A stretch of DNA of 64,000 bases from Kuschelorhynchus macadamiae (Eukaryota > Arthropoda > Insecta > Coleoptera > Curculionidae): contig JAUTXW010000325.1 in NCBI GenBank assembly GCA_030620095.1, positions 1-64,000 on the forward strand, read 5' to 3'. Of the stretch, positions 16,166 through 25,984 are shown piece by piece; position 1 is the stretch's first letter; each line of letters starts with the position of its first letter. The notes beneath the pieces were generated by a model. It was not told the origin of the DNA and searched no databases. It saw nothing but the letters and a program-made list of their open reading frames with translations. The position numbers were made by a program, and so were the translations under genes.

Positions 16166-16769
16166 ATTGATATCTTTAGTTCGAATATCTTCAGCAAACC
16201 AATAATAACTGGGTTTTAAGTCATGCAAGTAAGGTTGTAGGTTAAAAATAATTTAGGGTAATTCCGCTCACATTATGTCAAGCTACTATTGATATTTCTA
16301 TGAAAATTCAGGGCAAAAAACCTCCTGTCCTGGACTCAAGTTGTTTTTGAAATCAACTTATTGTTTCAATCCGGCAGTAGCGTAACTAGGTGTACATTTT
16401 GCCCCCCCCCCCGCAGATTCCGGTAAAGGACCGCTTTAAGCACGAAATATAACTGATTACTAAAAAAAAATATATTCATAATCTGCCTTGGGCTCCATTG
16501 CACAGTTACTTTTTTAAAATCTGCGTAAAATTCTCAATACTTTTTATTAAGATCACTTTTTATGAAAGTCAACAGTTTTTACGGAAATAAGGGTCTAATA
16601 TCCATAATGTAATGTGTTACCTTGTATTAAACTACCTGCACACAAAAGGTTACCTGATATGTTTGACAATGTCAGTTTTGTTGATTTACAACTTTACAAA
16701 TTAGCCTGCTAATTTAAAATAATGCATGGGGCTCTTTCCTGTTGTCTATTTATTCAAAGATTTACAAAA

Positions 16770-17420
16770 ATGGATCATTTAACTGAAACCCAAAGAATTA
16801 AAATTTTAACTATATTGGGTTATGAGGATAGAATATTTGTAGCATTTTTAATGACAAATATCCAAACAGAAAATAAAAACTAAATCTACCGTAAGTAAAA
16901 TGAACAAAAAATGTAAGGTAAGAGATGTGGTACGTTCTAGCAAACTTTAGCGCAACAGATGGTGATAGGTTCTGAATGTTTTAATCAGTTTAAAAGAAAA
17001 TATGCAACTTTCTACCGGAACACTAGGAAGAGAAAATGACGTGTCCGTAGACCGACTTCTAAAAACCGAAAAGTTTCATCCATACAAAATAACTTTGGTG
17101 CAAGAACTCCTTAAGGATGATGGAACATTGAAATACCAATCTAAATTTTGTCAATCAAATTATTTTTTCTGACGAAGCAACTTTTTTTTTGAATGGAAAA
17201 GTTAACAGGCATAATTGTTGATATTGGGCCAGGGAAAATCCACATTGGATACGTGAAAATCATACCCAATTTCCCCAAAAGATAAATGTTTGGTGTGGTA
17301 TAAAGGGTGCAAAAATTCATGGCAGGCACATTAAGTGGAGAAAGATATTTGAATCTTTTAAGGACCGAAATTGTCCCAGCTATTGCAGAACTAATTCCGA
17401 ATAACCGCAAGTTCTTTACT
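16770..17420 (+). pseudogene. DD41D transposase, N-terminal and first catalytic part
   Basis: ATG at 16770 opens MDHLTETQRIKILTILGYED, the helix-turn-helix start typical of this insect mariner-like group, then quickly hits stops. Further on, with frame changes, come STVSKMNKK, EKFHPYKITLVQEL and a well-kept stretch NFVNQIIFSDEATFFLNGKV (first catalytic Asp in SDEATF), NRHNCRYWARENPHW, FPQKINVWCGIKGAKIHG and a damaged RYLNLLRTEIVPAIAEL-like segment. The reading stops being transposase at ~17420, where foreign sequence begins; it resumes near 18985. Confidence 0.8.
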
Positions 17421-18984
17421 TTACCTGCTGTATTAAGTATTTAATAGTTATTTATACTATAAGGTATGTAAGTAACATTTACTAGTCGAGGACGTGCGCC
17501 CGAACGATAGCGAGACTGGTTAATGTACTTACATCCCATATAGTATATAACATTTTTCTCCCTCCCTGTATTGTATGTTTACAAGAAAATGCTGGATTTT
17601 CATTATCATTACATTCGATAGCATTCTCATTAAATTATGAGGGCAGCCGTGATCCGTTGCCAGAAAAACATAAGCAGTTTTTATTTTATCAACAACGTCA
17701 AGTTGACAATTCATACCGAAAAGTTTGAAGAAGTCGAATTGTTTGATTCTGTGTGGACAAAATGTATGTTTCAGACATAGAAGCATCAGCGAATATTGCT
17801 TGTTTATCTCTACTACCGGAAAAGTCGAAACAAAGGTATGAAGCAGCATATAAATCCTTTAAGAATTGGTGCCAAAGCAAGACGGCTATTGCAGTCTCAG
17901 AAACCTTGTTTTTGGCGTATTTCCACAAAAAAAGTGCTATATTGAAGTCCCCATCAAGCTTATGGTGTGAGTATTCGATGTTGAAGTCCACCCTTTTTAT
18001 AGAGGAAAATATAGATATTTCTAAGTATCTAAAACTTCGAGCATTTTTGAAAAGAAAAAATGATGGTTATAGACCCAAAAAATCGAATGTATTTGAGGGA
18101 GATGTGAATAAATTCATGCTTGAAGCCGCCGAATATATACTTATTGATGAAGGTCGTAATAGTAATGGGAGTTGCTGGAGCGTGCCAAAAATGGAATGTC
18201 ACGTACATTTACAGTGACAAAAAGTGACGACACTCAGGTTTGTCTTTTCATTTCAAAATAATTCAAAAGTACATTGATTCAAGATCCCACATGACGACTA
18301 TTAATCCGCGCGTCTTTATGCGATATCAAAATGGAAAGAGCTTAAACCAGCCTGTCGGGAAAAATACGTTTTCGTCAATTCCAAGTAAAATTGCGAAATT
18401 TCTAAAGTTTGAGAACTTCAAAATGTATACTGGACACTTTTTTAGAAGAACGTCGGCAACTTTATTAGCAAATACTGGTGTTGATGTATTAGCTATCAAG
18501 CGACATGGTGGATGGAAATCCGCTACTATTGCGGAAAGTTACGTAGCTGAGAGCCTCAATAATAAAAAGAAAGTAGCGAATAAAATTTTATACAATAAGA
18601 CCCAGCCAGAAGTCCTGCAGTGCTTCAACAGTGACAGAAACATTGGTTAGAACTGAAGGATCTGTGGAGTCAGAAAATGTAATACACATCAAGAAGAAAC
18701 GAGGAAATATGTTTCCAAATTTTGTTAATAATGTGAATAAATGTACTATTAATATTCATTTCAATTAATATCACCGGATTTTTGTAATATATCGATGAAA
18801 TCAAAAATTAATGCTACTATTAATTTTAGATTATTATTTTCCTAGGGATGTAAGTTGACTTATATCCTGTCGTTAAGGGCAACCAATACCTTGTTCAGTA
18901 ACTTTTACTTACGTCTGTCAAAGCAGTGTCAAATAGGTTGCTTACAATACAGGGAGGGGGGAAACTTATTTTTTGGGCAATGGT
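17421..18984. mobile_element. Inserted block carrying a Crypton-like recombinase
   Basis: This stretch lies between the two halves of the mariner transposase. Near its left edge GTATGTAAGTAACATT and, ~65 bp on, AATGTACTTACATCCC form an imperfect hairpin; GGGATGTAAGTTGACTTA recurs near the right edge (18845). TTCTCCCTCCCTGTATTGTA at ~17553 and its near reverse complement at 18944-18962 form another pair. These could mark the inserted element's ends, but Cryptons lack terminal inverted repeats, so the exact boundary is uncertain. Confidence 0.6.
17753..18650 (+). pseudogene. Tyrosine recombinase of Crypton type, broken
   Basis: ATG 17753 opens an N-terminal core-binding-like part (EKSKQRYEAAYKSFKNWCQ ... 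SETLFLAYF ... LKSPSSLWCEYSMLKSTLF ... SKYLKLRAFLKRK). Near 18150 a frameshift moves to VVIVMGVAGACQKWNVTYIY; relatives carry Arg where Gln stands in GACQK, so the first catalytic Arg appears lost. A stop and another shift follow, then 18240-18650 gives the catalytic C-terminus: YTGHFFRRTSATLLANTGVD (His and second Arg), KRHGGWKSATIAESYVAES with His/Trp region and the nucleophile Tyr in SYV. The family breaks and rejoins DNA via a Tyr-linked intermediate. The missing Arg and frame breaks argue it is inactive. The Crypton assignment is from recalled insect sequences, not a search. Confidence 0.75.
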
Positions 18985-19320
18985 GCATCAAATGATGAAT
19001 ATGATTTGAGCAGGATGGTGGTCCACCGCATTTTGCTCGGAATGTTCGGGAATATTTAGACAGTGTATTTTTTTTTTTGAAAGATGGATTGGACGTAGGG
19101 GTACAATAGAGTGGCCACCTCGATCTCCGGACTTGACGCCCGTCGACTACATTTTGTGGGGACACCTTAAAAATGTAATAATAACCTGGAGGATTTAAAG
19201 GAGCGAATATAAATCGAATGTAGAAGAATCAAAGAGGCTGGCATTCTTTTCTAGTATATCAAATGTTTTCCCACAGTATTTGGCCTACTGTCAAGAACGG
19301 AATTGTTAAAAATGGAAGTA
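18985..19320 (+). pseudogene. DD41D transposase, C-terminal catalytic part
   Basis: Continuation of the transposase interrupted at ~17420. It reads FEQDGGPPHFARNVREYLDS (second catalytic Asp in QDG), then after a frameshift in a T-run RWIGRRGTIEWPPRSPDLTP, VDYILWGHLKN (third Asp in PVD), and a damaged LAYCQERNG-like C-terminus. About 41 residues separate the second and third Asp, fitting the DD41D subgroup. Stops and frameshifts make it non-functional. Confidence 0.8.
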
Positions 19321-20320
19321 AATGGACAACATTTTAAACACCTTACTTAGTTTCATTAATTTATTGTGTGTTATTTTAGGTATTTCTTTTTCGTATTGTA
19401 TTGTTTCTGTTGTTTTTTTACACCCTACTTTTAAAGATGAGATGTTTTTGTTAATTTCACTTACGGTAGATTTAGTTATAGGATTTCTGTTACGATATTT
19501 GTCATTAAAAATGTTACAAACATCTTGCAGGTTTCCCATTCTATCCCCATAACATAAGTATAATCAAAATTTCAATTCTTTAGGTTTCAGTTAAACGATA
19601 CATTTTTGTAAATCAACAAAACTGACATTGTCAAACATATCAGATAACTTTTTGTGTGTAGGTATTTCAATACAAGGTAATACATTAAATTATGGATATT
19701 AGACCCTTATTTTTGCAAAAAGTGTTGACTTGCATAAAAAGTGCTTTTAATATAAAGTATTGAGAATTTTACGCAGATTTTAAAAAAGTAATATAATATA
19801 GGGTGTTCTATCAAAAAAAAATTATTTTCTTTTTATAACAGAAAAACGTTAAACTTGGCAGCAATGCGGAACTAGCCATAGGATCGGACATAATTTCGTA
19901 CCTAAGTACACATAATTTCATTAAATTCAGCTAACGGTACCTGTGATATATCGCCGTTGCCTTACTTTTGCTACACGCTGTATATCTATAAACAAGGATA
20001 GCGTAGCTACGCCACTGTAATGCGGTTAATATACGTTTATAATATAAAATACGGTTAATATAGGTTTTCTAATTATAATATACCCTTCGTTTTTAGAATG
20101 ACATCCCATCGATATACCAAATATGAGAAAAAAAAGAGTTTCTGAAATCAACGATTCAATTGTATTTACACTATGTCAGGACACACCAGAATAAACAATC
20201 AATACTTTTTTATTTTGAATTTGACTATTAATAAGCGAGATAGAGTGAAAGTAAAATCAAGAAAATAGTTTAACTATTTATATATTATATAACAGAAGAT
20301 ATATTTATTTACATATATTA

Positions 20321-20596
20321 TTACCAGACTACAAGAGACGATATATTCACAGGAAGTCCGTAAGGTAGATACACTATCTTGTCTCTACGAGCATAAGAAC
20401 ACCGATACATAAACAAAGGGTCAAAAGAAACCGGGTCCGCCCAACAGCATCCGGCAGCAGGTGGAACCAGTCGAAACGTTTTTCCCCAATCATATCGACA
20501 ATTTTGTCGCAATTGGTTCCTTTCTTTTATTCGCAAATTGGCGACGAAGGTTAATGGCCTAAAAAGCTGTATTTCGAGTTCTGACAGGCCTTTCAA
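20321..20596 (-). CDS. Unrecognised 91-codon minus-strand open frame, possible 3' exon
   Basis: The frame MKGLSELEIQLFRPLTFVAN ... SLVVW ends in a stop followed by AT-rich sequence with AATAAA on the minus strand near 20300. The composition (GC-richer, mixed hydrophobic and basic residues, several Cys) is more protein-like than the surrounding sequence, but I recognise no domain. It could be the last exon of a host gene or the end of a transposon ORF. No splice acceptor was convincingly placed upstream. Low confidence that it is coding. Confidence 0.25.
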   Translation of the reverse strand: MKGLSELEIQLFRPLTFVANLRIKERNQLRQNCRYDWGKTFRLVPPAAGCCWADPVSFDPLFMYRCSYARRDKIVYLPYGLPVNISSLVVW

Positions 20597-21004
20597 AAAG
20601 TCATTAAGTAGATGATTCGTTCACGTTTCGAGTCTATCTATACCACCATACAGATTTGTTCATAAAAAGATCACCACGACTAACAAAAGATGTAAGAGCA
20701 TATTTTTCAATCAAGGAGGAATTATTATTAATGAAATTTAAAGGCACTGCTTTAAAGACGAAATTAAGTCATCGCGAAAATTAGCTTGAAGGATGTTAGC
20801 AAATTTATTGTCTTAAGTTATATTGAATTCAATTAACACCTTTATGAACCAAAAGAGTTTGATGCGACTTTCTTATATTTAAAAAAAATGTTCAGTTATT
20901 ATATATTTTGTGTGCCAATGACGACACTCTATTGTATTTTGTGTACTATTTCATTTTTTGTTGTAGACGAAAGTATATCAGGCATCATATATTTTAACTA
21001 TGTA

Positions 21005-21093
21005 CAGGGTGATCCAGATAACTTTTTCAATGGAAATAGCTCGGTTATTTATCACCAGGTAGCAGCAGGTATCTAAATAGGTAAGCAATAGGC
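21005..21093. repeat. Left flank of older repeat starting TACAGGGTGATCC
   Basis: TACAGGGTGATCCAGATAAC is a common type of terminus in insect dispersed repeats. The hAT element at 21094 is inserted about 90 bp inside it; the same older repeat probably continues from 23577. Its right end is not certain. Confidence 0.4.
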
Positions 21094-23576
21094 TAGTGGC
21101 GGCTATTCAGGTGAAGTAGGTGAAGTGCTACTTCACCAGGATAAATAAACAAGCAAACATCTAACTATATTTATTATATATCTCTTAAAATTTAAGTTTT
21201 TACATTCATTTATTCTCCTAAATGGCAAAAAATAAACTGTACATCTCGAATAAATATTTTACTTGACCGTTGGCGGCATGTCTCTTTAAAACTTTCAATC
21301 GAACTTTATTATAACAACTATAAGAGTGGCGCAAATCGCTTCGACTTTGCTGGAGGTGCTATGTTTAGTTTACGATTTTCCTACTACGTTGCCATGTCAA
21401 CGCGTCGCGATGACGTCGACCGCATGGAAGATTAACGTTATCCAGCGCCATACAACGCTCTCGGTGAATTGCTAACGCAGTACACTACCCCCACGTGTCG
21501 TTCAGTTCGGGGTGGTTGTTTACTTTTATTTTAGCGGATTTCGCTGCAACCGGTTAGTTCCTTTGCAGTTTACTTGACTGTTTTGTGTTATATTTATTTA
21601 TGGTGTTGTTACAACTTTATTTGGTATCGGGTTCGACGGATGTGGTTTGCATTTTGTTAGAAACTCTATTTAATCGATGGAAGGAACAAGATCAGAGTTT
21701 TAATCGTCATCATGATTTTCGGCGTACAAATGCTTGTGTAGTAGTCAAATATTACAAACTAGTTTCCAATAAATATTCAGTGTGGAATAGGAAGGATTTG
21801 CAGGTATGTGAAATATATCAAGACCTTTACATAAACATGAAGACTCAGCGGAGCATTTAAAATGCGAATTAATGCTAAAAACATTTGTAAAGAAACCAAA
21901 GCACTATAGCTGACACTTTACGTCCGATTAAATAGACTATTTATGTGCTTGGTAATTGAAGCAGTTTTGTACCTTGCAAAACAAGAGTTAGTCTTTCGTG
22001 GCCATGATGAGAGCAGCGAGTCAATAAATAGGGGGAATTTTAAAAAGCTTTTAGGTTTATTAATATCGAGAAGTTCCCAAGAACTAAAAGATCATCACAA
22101 AAAGATTAAAAATGTTTTTACTGGTGACTCGAAAACTATTCAAAACGAAATAATTAATTATACTAATTGAATTTAATTGAATGCATTTCTAATAATTTAA
22201 ATGATCATGTAAAAAACGAAATAATGAACACACAGTTTTTTTCTGTGCAAGTGGATGACACCACTGATTTACGCAAACCTCCCAGTGCTCCATAATTTTA
22301 AGATACGTTGATTCAGAAGGTTCAGTAGTTGAGAGATTCTTAGGATTTTATAATGTCAGCTCAGATAGAACGTCGGAGAATTTATATTCTCTAATGGATC
22401 AAATTTTGGACCAATTTGACTATAAACATAAATTATTAGGGCAATGTTACGATGGCGCAAGTGTGATGTCTGGCCATCCAAATGACATTTAACAAAAAAG
22501 AAAAAGCGCCGCAGGCTGTATTTGTGCTGATGCAGCAAAGTTTAAAAATACTTCTAAATACCGAATTTTTTTGCAAGCCTTAGTGGTATCCCCTCATTTT
22601 TTCATCACTCAGCCAAACGAACGTATGCTCTTACATCTGCATCTACGAGACGTATACCAACAATTACAGAAACTCGTTGGTCTTCAAATTCAAACTTAGT
22701 AAATGTGATTGTTCAAGTTGCGTTCTTCAAAAAAAATCGTTTGACATTCATTTTTGCGTATCCAATATAAAACGCTGTCGTGAGGCGCTCTGTAAAAAAA
22801 GAAATGAACATTTTTTTTAATACCATGTTTGATGAAACAAATTTTATTACAGAAAGAAATCATTACAAACGTGAGCTTGCTAAGCTTTCACCTGAAGAAA
22901 TTAGGGGTAAGTATAGAACCCTTTTTTATAAAATATTGGAAATGACACTAAGCTTTCAAGACTCTGAAAAACTTACATTTTTATGTTTGGCAGATTCTGC
23001 TAAATTTTCCGAATATAGTTTAAATTTTCCGACTGGCCCGTTTGAAAATTTGTTACAGTTATATATATGGGGAAATATTTTCAAAAAGTCAACGACTTAA
23101 AAATGAGCTTGGTCTTATTTTTGCCAATGACAGTAATTGGAATATATGGCTGCAAGAGCAGAAAAAAATTAATGAAAATAAAGATATTTTAACCAAACCA
23201 TATAAAGTGTTTTCCCTTATTTTGACAATATCGTCGACAAGTGCTTCAGTGGAAAGAAGTTTTTCTTGCCTCAAACGTGTAAAAACTTATTTAAGAAATC
23301 CAATATCTCAAAAAAGACTTACTTCTCTAGGCAATATTTCAATTCAAAAGGAATGCCTGGAGGAGATTAGGGCAACTCATCCATTTTACGAGGATTTTAT
23401 AAATAAATTTGCTGCTATGAAGGATAGGAGAATTGATTTAATATACAAAATTTAGGTAAGTCGTAAAAAATATTCTACCCGTTCCACATATAAAAAAAAC
23501 TCTGGAAAAAAATTATCGCGATATTTTCTTGCTTCATTTGCACTTCACTTACTTCTTCACCCGTGAGCCGCCACTG
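21094..23576 (+). mobile_element. Near-complete hAT transposon with perfect 8-bp target-site duplication
   Basis: The termini TAGTGGCGGCTATTCAGGTG and (right, reversed) CAGTGGCGGCTCACGGGTGA form subterminal inverted repeats rich in GTGAAGTA/GTGAAGTG. CAATAGGC occurs immediately before (21086-21093) and after (23577-23584), a perfect 8-bp duplication as made by hAT transposases. At 2,483 bp the length fits an autonomous hAT element, and the interior encodes a transposase in several broken frames. Confidence 0.93.
21943..23455 (+). pseudogene. hAT transposase (ZMYM/DUF4371-like), degenerate
   Basis: Pieces in order: 21943-22170 VLYLAKQELVFRGHDESSES and INRGNFKKLLGLL; ~22235 FFSVQVDDTTDL (first acidic residues of the RNase-H-like core); ~22295-22490 RYVDSEGSVVERFLGFYNVS and GQCYDGASVMSGHPND, a hallmark of this hAT group; 22780-23100 a helical insertion part; 23042-23455 the C-terminal dimerisation region with STSASVERSFSCLKRVKTYL. 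Frameshifts separate the pieces and an N-terminal zinc finger was not found. The cut-and-paste enzyme is therefore dead in this copy. A further 91-codon frame at 21585 lies upstream but I recognise nothing in it. Confidence 0.88.
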
Positions 23577-23870
23577 CAATAGGCTCGTTCAGTAAAATTC
23601 CAAAAATCATATTTTGTCACAGTTTCATGAAGTATCATATACCGAAAAACTATATAAAAAAAATCACCTCATTCAAATATATATTAAAAAAGTTATGCTT
23701 CTTCAAAGTTAAAAATATATTCAGCGGCAGAAATTTAATATGTGACGTCATTGCATCCGTAAGGTCGGCAGTATGCGTATTAAATAACGTGGTGTAGTGG
23801 ATAATAAATCATTGTTTTTGTGCTTGATAGGGCATTTTTAGATGCTGTTTGAATTAACTGATTATAAACA

Positions 23871-24060
23871 ATGTGTGATTCAGACTATATTGGTGCCGAC
23901 TTATCTAATATGCCGGAAGTAGATGTCATAATTGTAATGGAGTATTCTAATGAGAATCGAGACTATTAGTACCGAAATGAGGGGTGTGAAAATGCAGCAT
24001 TAAGTATTGTAATGACCATAATAGCTTTAACAAATAAAAATATGATGATTCGTTGACAGA
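23871..24060 (+). pseudogene. Possible SWIM/YqaJ-type ORF, N-terminal fragment
   Basis: ATG 23871 opens MCDSDYIGADLSNMPEVDVI and MEYSNENRDY, then after a stop and shift TEMRGVK. This resembles the start of large ORFs found in insect repeats that combine a SWIM zinc finger with a YqaJ-like exonuclease (pattern S-A-E-x-R-G-V-K). The following characteristic Y-G-x-x-A-I-G-Y block is not seen, so the call rests on ~45 residues and memory of the family. It lies in the repeat flanking the hAT element. Confidence 0.3.
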
Positions 24061-25845
24061 TAAATGTTCTAGACTTTAGACGGGCAATATGAGTAGAGTC
24101 TTTCTTGCATGTTCTTACGTAGAAAAATATTTTTTTACAGACGAGGAGATTTTTAATTTCATTGCTATTGTATTTTTATGTTTACAACGAGATGGTTGTA
24201 CAGATATTTAGAAATTCTCTTAGACTGTTTTATTTCCTGCTTCGAACTTGTTCTAACCAAGACCAAGAAAATGATTGCAATATAGGATTTTTTAACTTTT
24301 GTATGGAAATTTCAAAACAATCTATTATGCTTTTCACATTTCTGAACCTTATTCGGAAGGGTATTGGTAGACGTTTTTCAATTTCCGAAAAGTGATTTTC
24401 CCTAAATAAACGCCTAATATTTGAAATGTAAGGTTAAGCTTAATTTTTTTTTAAAGTTACAAAAGTTTAAATTTTAGTTAGATGGCACTTTGTGGAGAAC
24501 ATCTAAACAATAAAGCAGGAGTGACTGGGTAAACCATATACATTTTGGGAATATTTAAATATTATAATCGGTTGGTCCTTGAACATTTTCTTTTAAACTA
24601 AATATTTCCTCAGTTTCTGCTGCTAAACTGGAGTCACTAGGTGTTGGCTTACACAAAGTCGAAAAATCAGAACTCGTACTACTGTTCGAGGAATCTCTTC
24701 TTTCTTTGCTACCCGTAATATTTTGCACTCAACAGCCATCCAAAAATTATTCCCTATCCCGTGGGAACTTTGAAAAATCCGGCCTTATTCCTTGTCTAGA
24801 TCAGAGAGGGAACCTCTGTGCAAAAAAAAAGTTCTACGTCTAGGGGTTTGGGATGGGCGTTGATGAGTTAGTGAGACAGGACTTTTCTTTCAGATATTTG
24901 TAAGACCCTGTATAAATTTTTAAAAATTTTAAAATATGTAAAAAAATAAAACAAAACACACGTATTCAAGCGTTTTCCCAAAATTAACCATTTTTTAAAT
25001 TAAAAAAGATAATGTAATATTTAAGGGCTGGTTTCACCGCCTTGGAATTAGAGTTTTCAAGAATCCCTTCTTATTAAACCTCTACACCCTAAAATCAACT
25101 TGTAGGCCAAAATTCAGATGTCTACGTCAAGCGGTTTGAACAGGATCGTGATGAACGAGTGAGAGAATAGTATAGATAGAAAATCTCAGCCAATTAGCTT
25201 TCTCCTTAACCGAATAATTATTCTTCTTTTCAAGACTTTCCGCTCTTTCCAGAGTCAAGTAAATATTAGAAGCGCGTAAAAAAATGTACATTGAAATGAT
25301 CCTCACAGCAGTATTTTGTTGACCTATCGCATACAAATTCTGTCCTCCGCATAGCTTGCTGCCACAACTTTCTTGCCTTTACATTTCTTGGCAAAGTAAT
25401 AAAGAGTTTACCTAGTAGCAGTCGTGTTTTTAGAACTCGGAACTATGCAGTATTTATAATTATCCTTCTTACTTTGTTTAATTTCCACGACGACACTAAT
25501 TCTACTTTAAAAATACCAAAAAACAATTAAATATATATTCGATTCACCACAAAAAAAAAACAAAGCTATCATCTTCCCGTATACTATGTCGAACTGGCGA
25601 ATAGCATAGCAACAGCCAGCCGAGGCCGACTGCCCGGATTATATGACATCACACCATTCCCAGGCGCGCGTTAATAATTTATTTTAATATGAAAACAAAT
25701 TCGAAAACATCTGAAATTTTGGATATATACTAAATTCAATATCTTCTTTTAGAATTTGTAATAAATATTAAATATATATAAATAGGTCAATAATTATTAG
25801 ATAAATAGTGTTTTGTACTGATTTTTTACATTTTATTAGACCCGA
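24061..25845. other. No firm gene; weak minus-strand open stretch 24565-24735
   Basis: The minus strand from ~24733 to ~24565 is open for ~55 codons rich in Ser and Thr (TGSKERRDSSNSSTSSDF and on to a stop). This could be the end of an ORF of the older repeat, but I recognise no domain. TGTGACGTCATTGCATCC (~23742) and a related reversed segment near 25640 may be subterminal repeats of one large element covering 21.0-25.9 kb. Confidence 0.25.
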
Positions 25846-25847
25846 GG

Positions 25848-25928
25848 AAAATGGGAAAAGCATATTTTTCAGTTTCTAGGAACCCTAAAATGCAAAGATC
25901 TCAAAAATTCTCTTTTAAAAGGAAAGTA
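25848..25928 (+). repeat. Isolated terminus of the CCGCCATTTTG tandem-repeat family
   Basis: TTTCTAGGAACCCTAAAATG, CAAAGATCTCAAAAA and AAAAGGAAAGTAAAAA match the distinctive terminus at 13190-13290 and, reversed, 33585-33670, without the 120-bp repeats beside it. It suggests a solo or truncated copy. Confidence 0.6.
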
Positions 25929-25984
25929 AAAAGAAAAAACCTCCTTATATTGGCCCTGGCTTATATGATAAGTTTTTCAGTTTT

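Larger units (their letters stand above)
16506..19791 (+). mobile_element. mariner-like (DD41D) transposon with ~186-bp inverted repeats
   Basis: Left 16506-16691 and right 19606-19791 are long, well-matched inverted repeats, starting TTACTTTTTTAAAATCTGCG from both outer ends and ending TTTTGTTGATTTACAA inside. Between them lie two separated pieces of one transposase and an inserted ~1.5-kb block with a tyrosine recombinase. Inverted repeats this long with the transposase between them identify an originally autonomous Tc1/mariner-superfamily element. A TA target duplication is not clear at either edge. Confidence 0.85.
16375..20017. mobile_element. Outer hAT-like element of a three-level nest
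   Basis: Left terminus CAGTAGCGTAACTAGG and reversed right terminus CAGTGGCGTAGCTACG agree at 13 of 16 positions and match the terminus of the MITE at 30058-30238. Flanking 8-mers CAATCCGG (16367-16374) and TAATGCGG (20018-20025) agree at 6 of 8, consistent with an old hAT target-site duplication. Only ~130 bp at the left and ~225 bp at the right belong to this element; the remainder is a mariner-like insertion. It is therefore a short non-autonomous element enlarged by a later insertion. Confidence 0.6.

Noticed and set aside
21005..25900. A single large transposon with defined ends
   Set aside because: The left start (TACAGGGTGATCC) and some subterminal similarity are visible, but no matching right terminus or target duplication could be placed.
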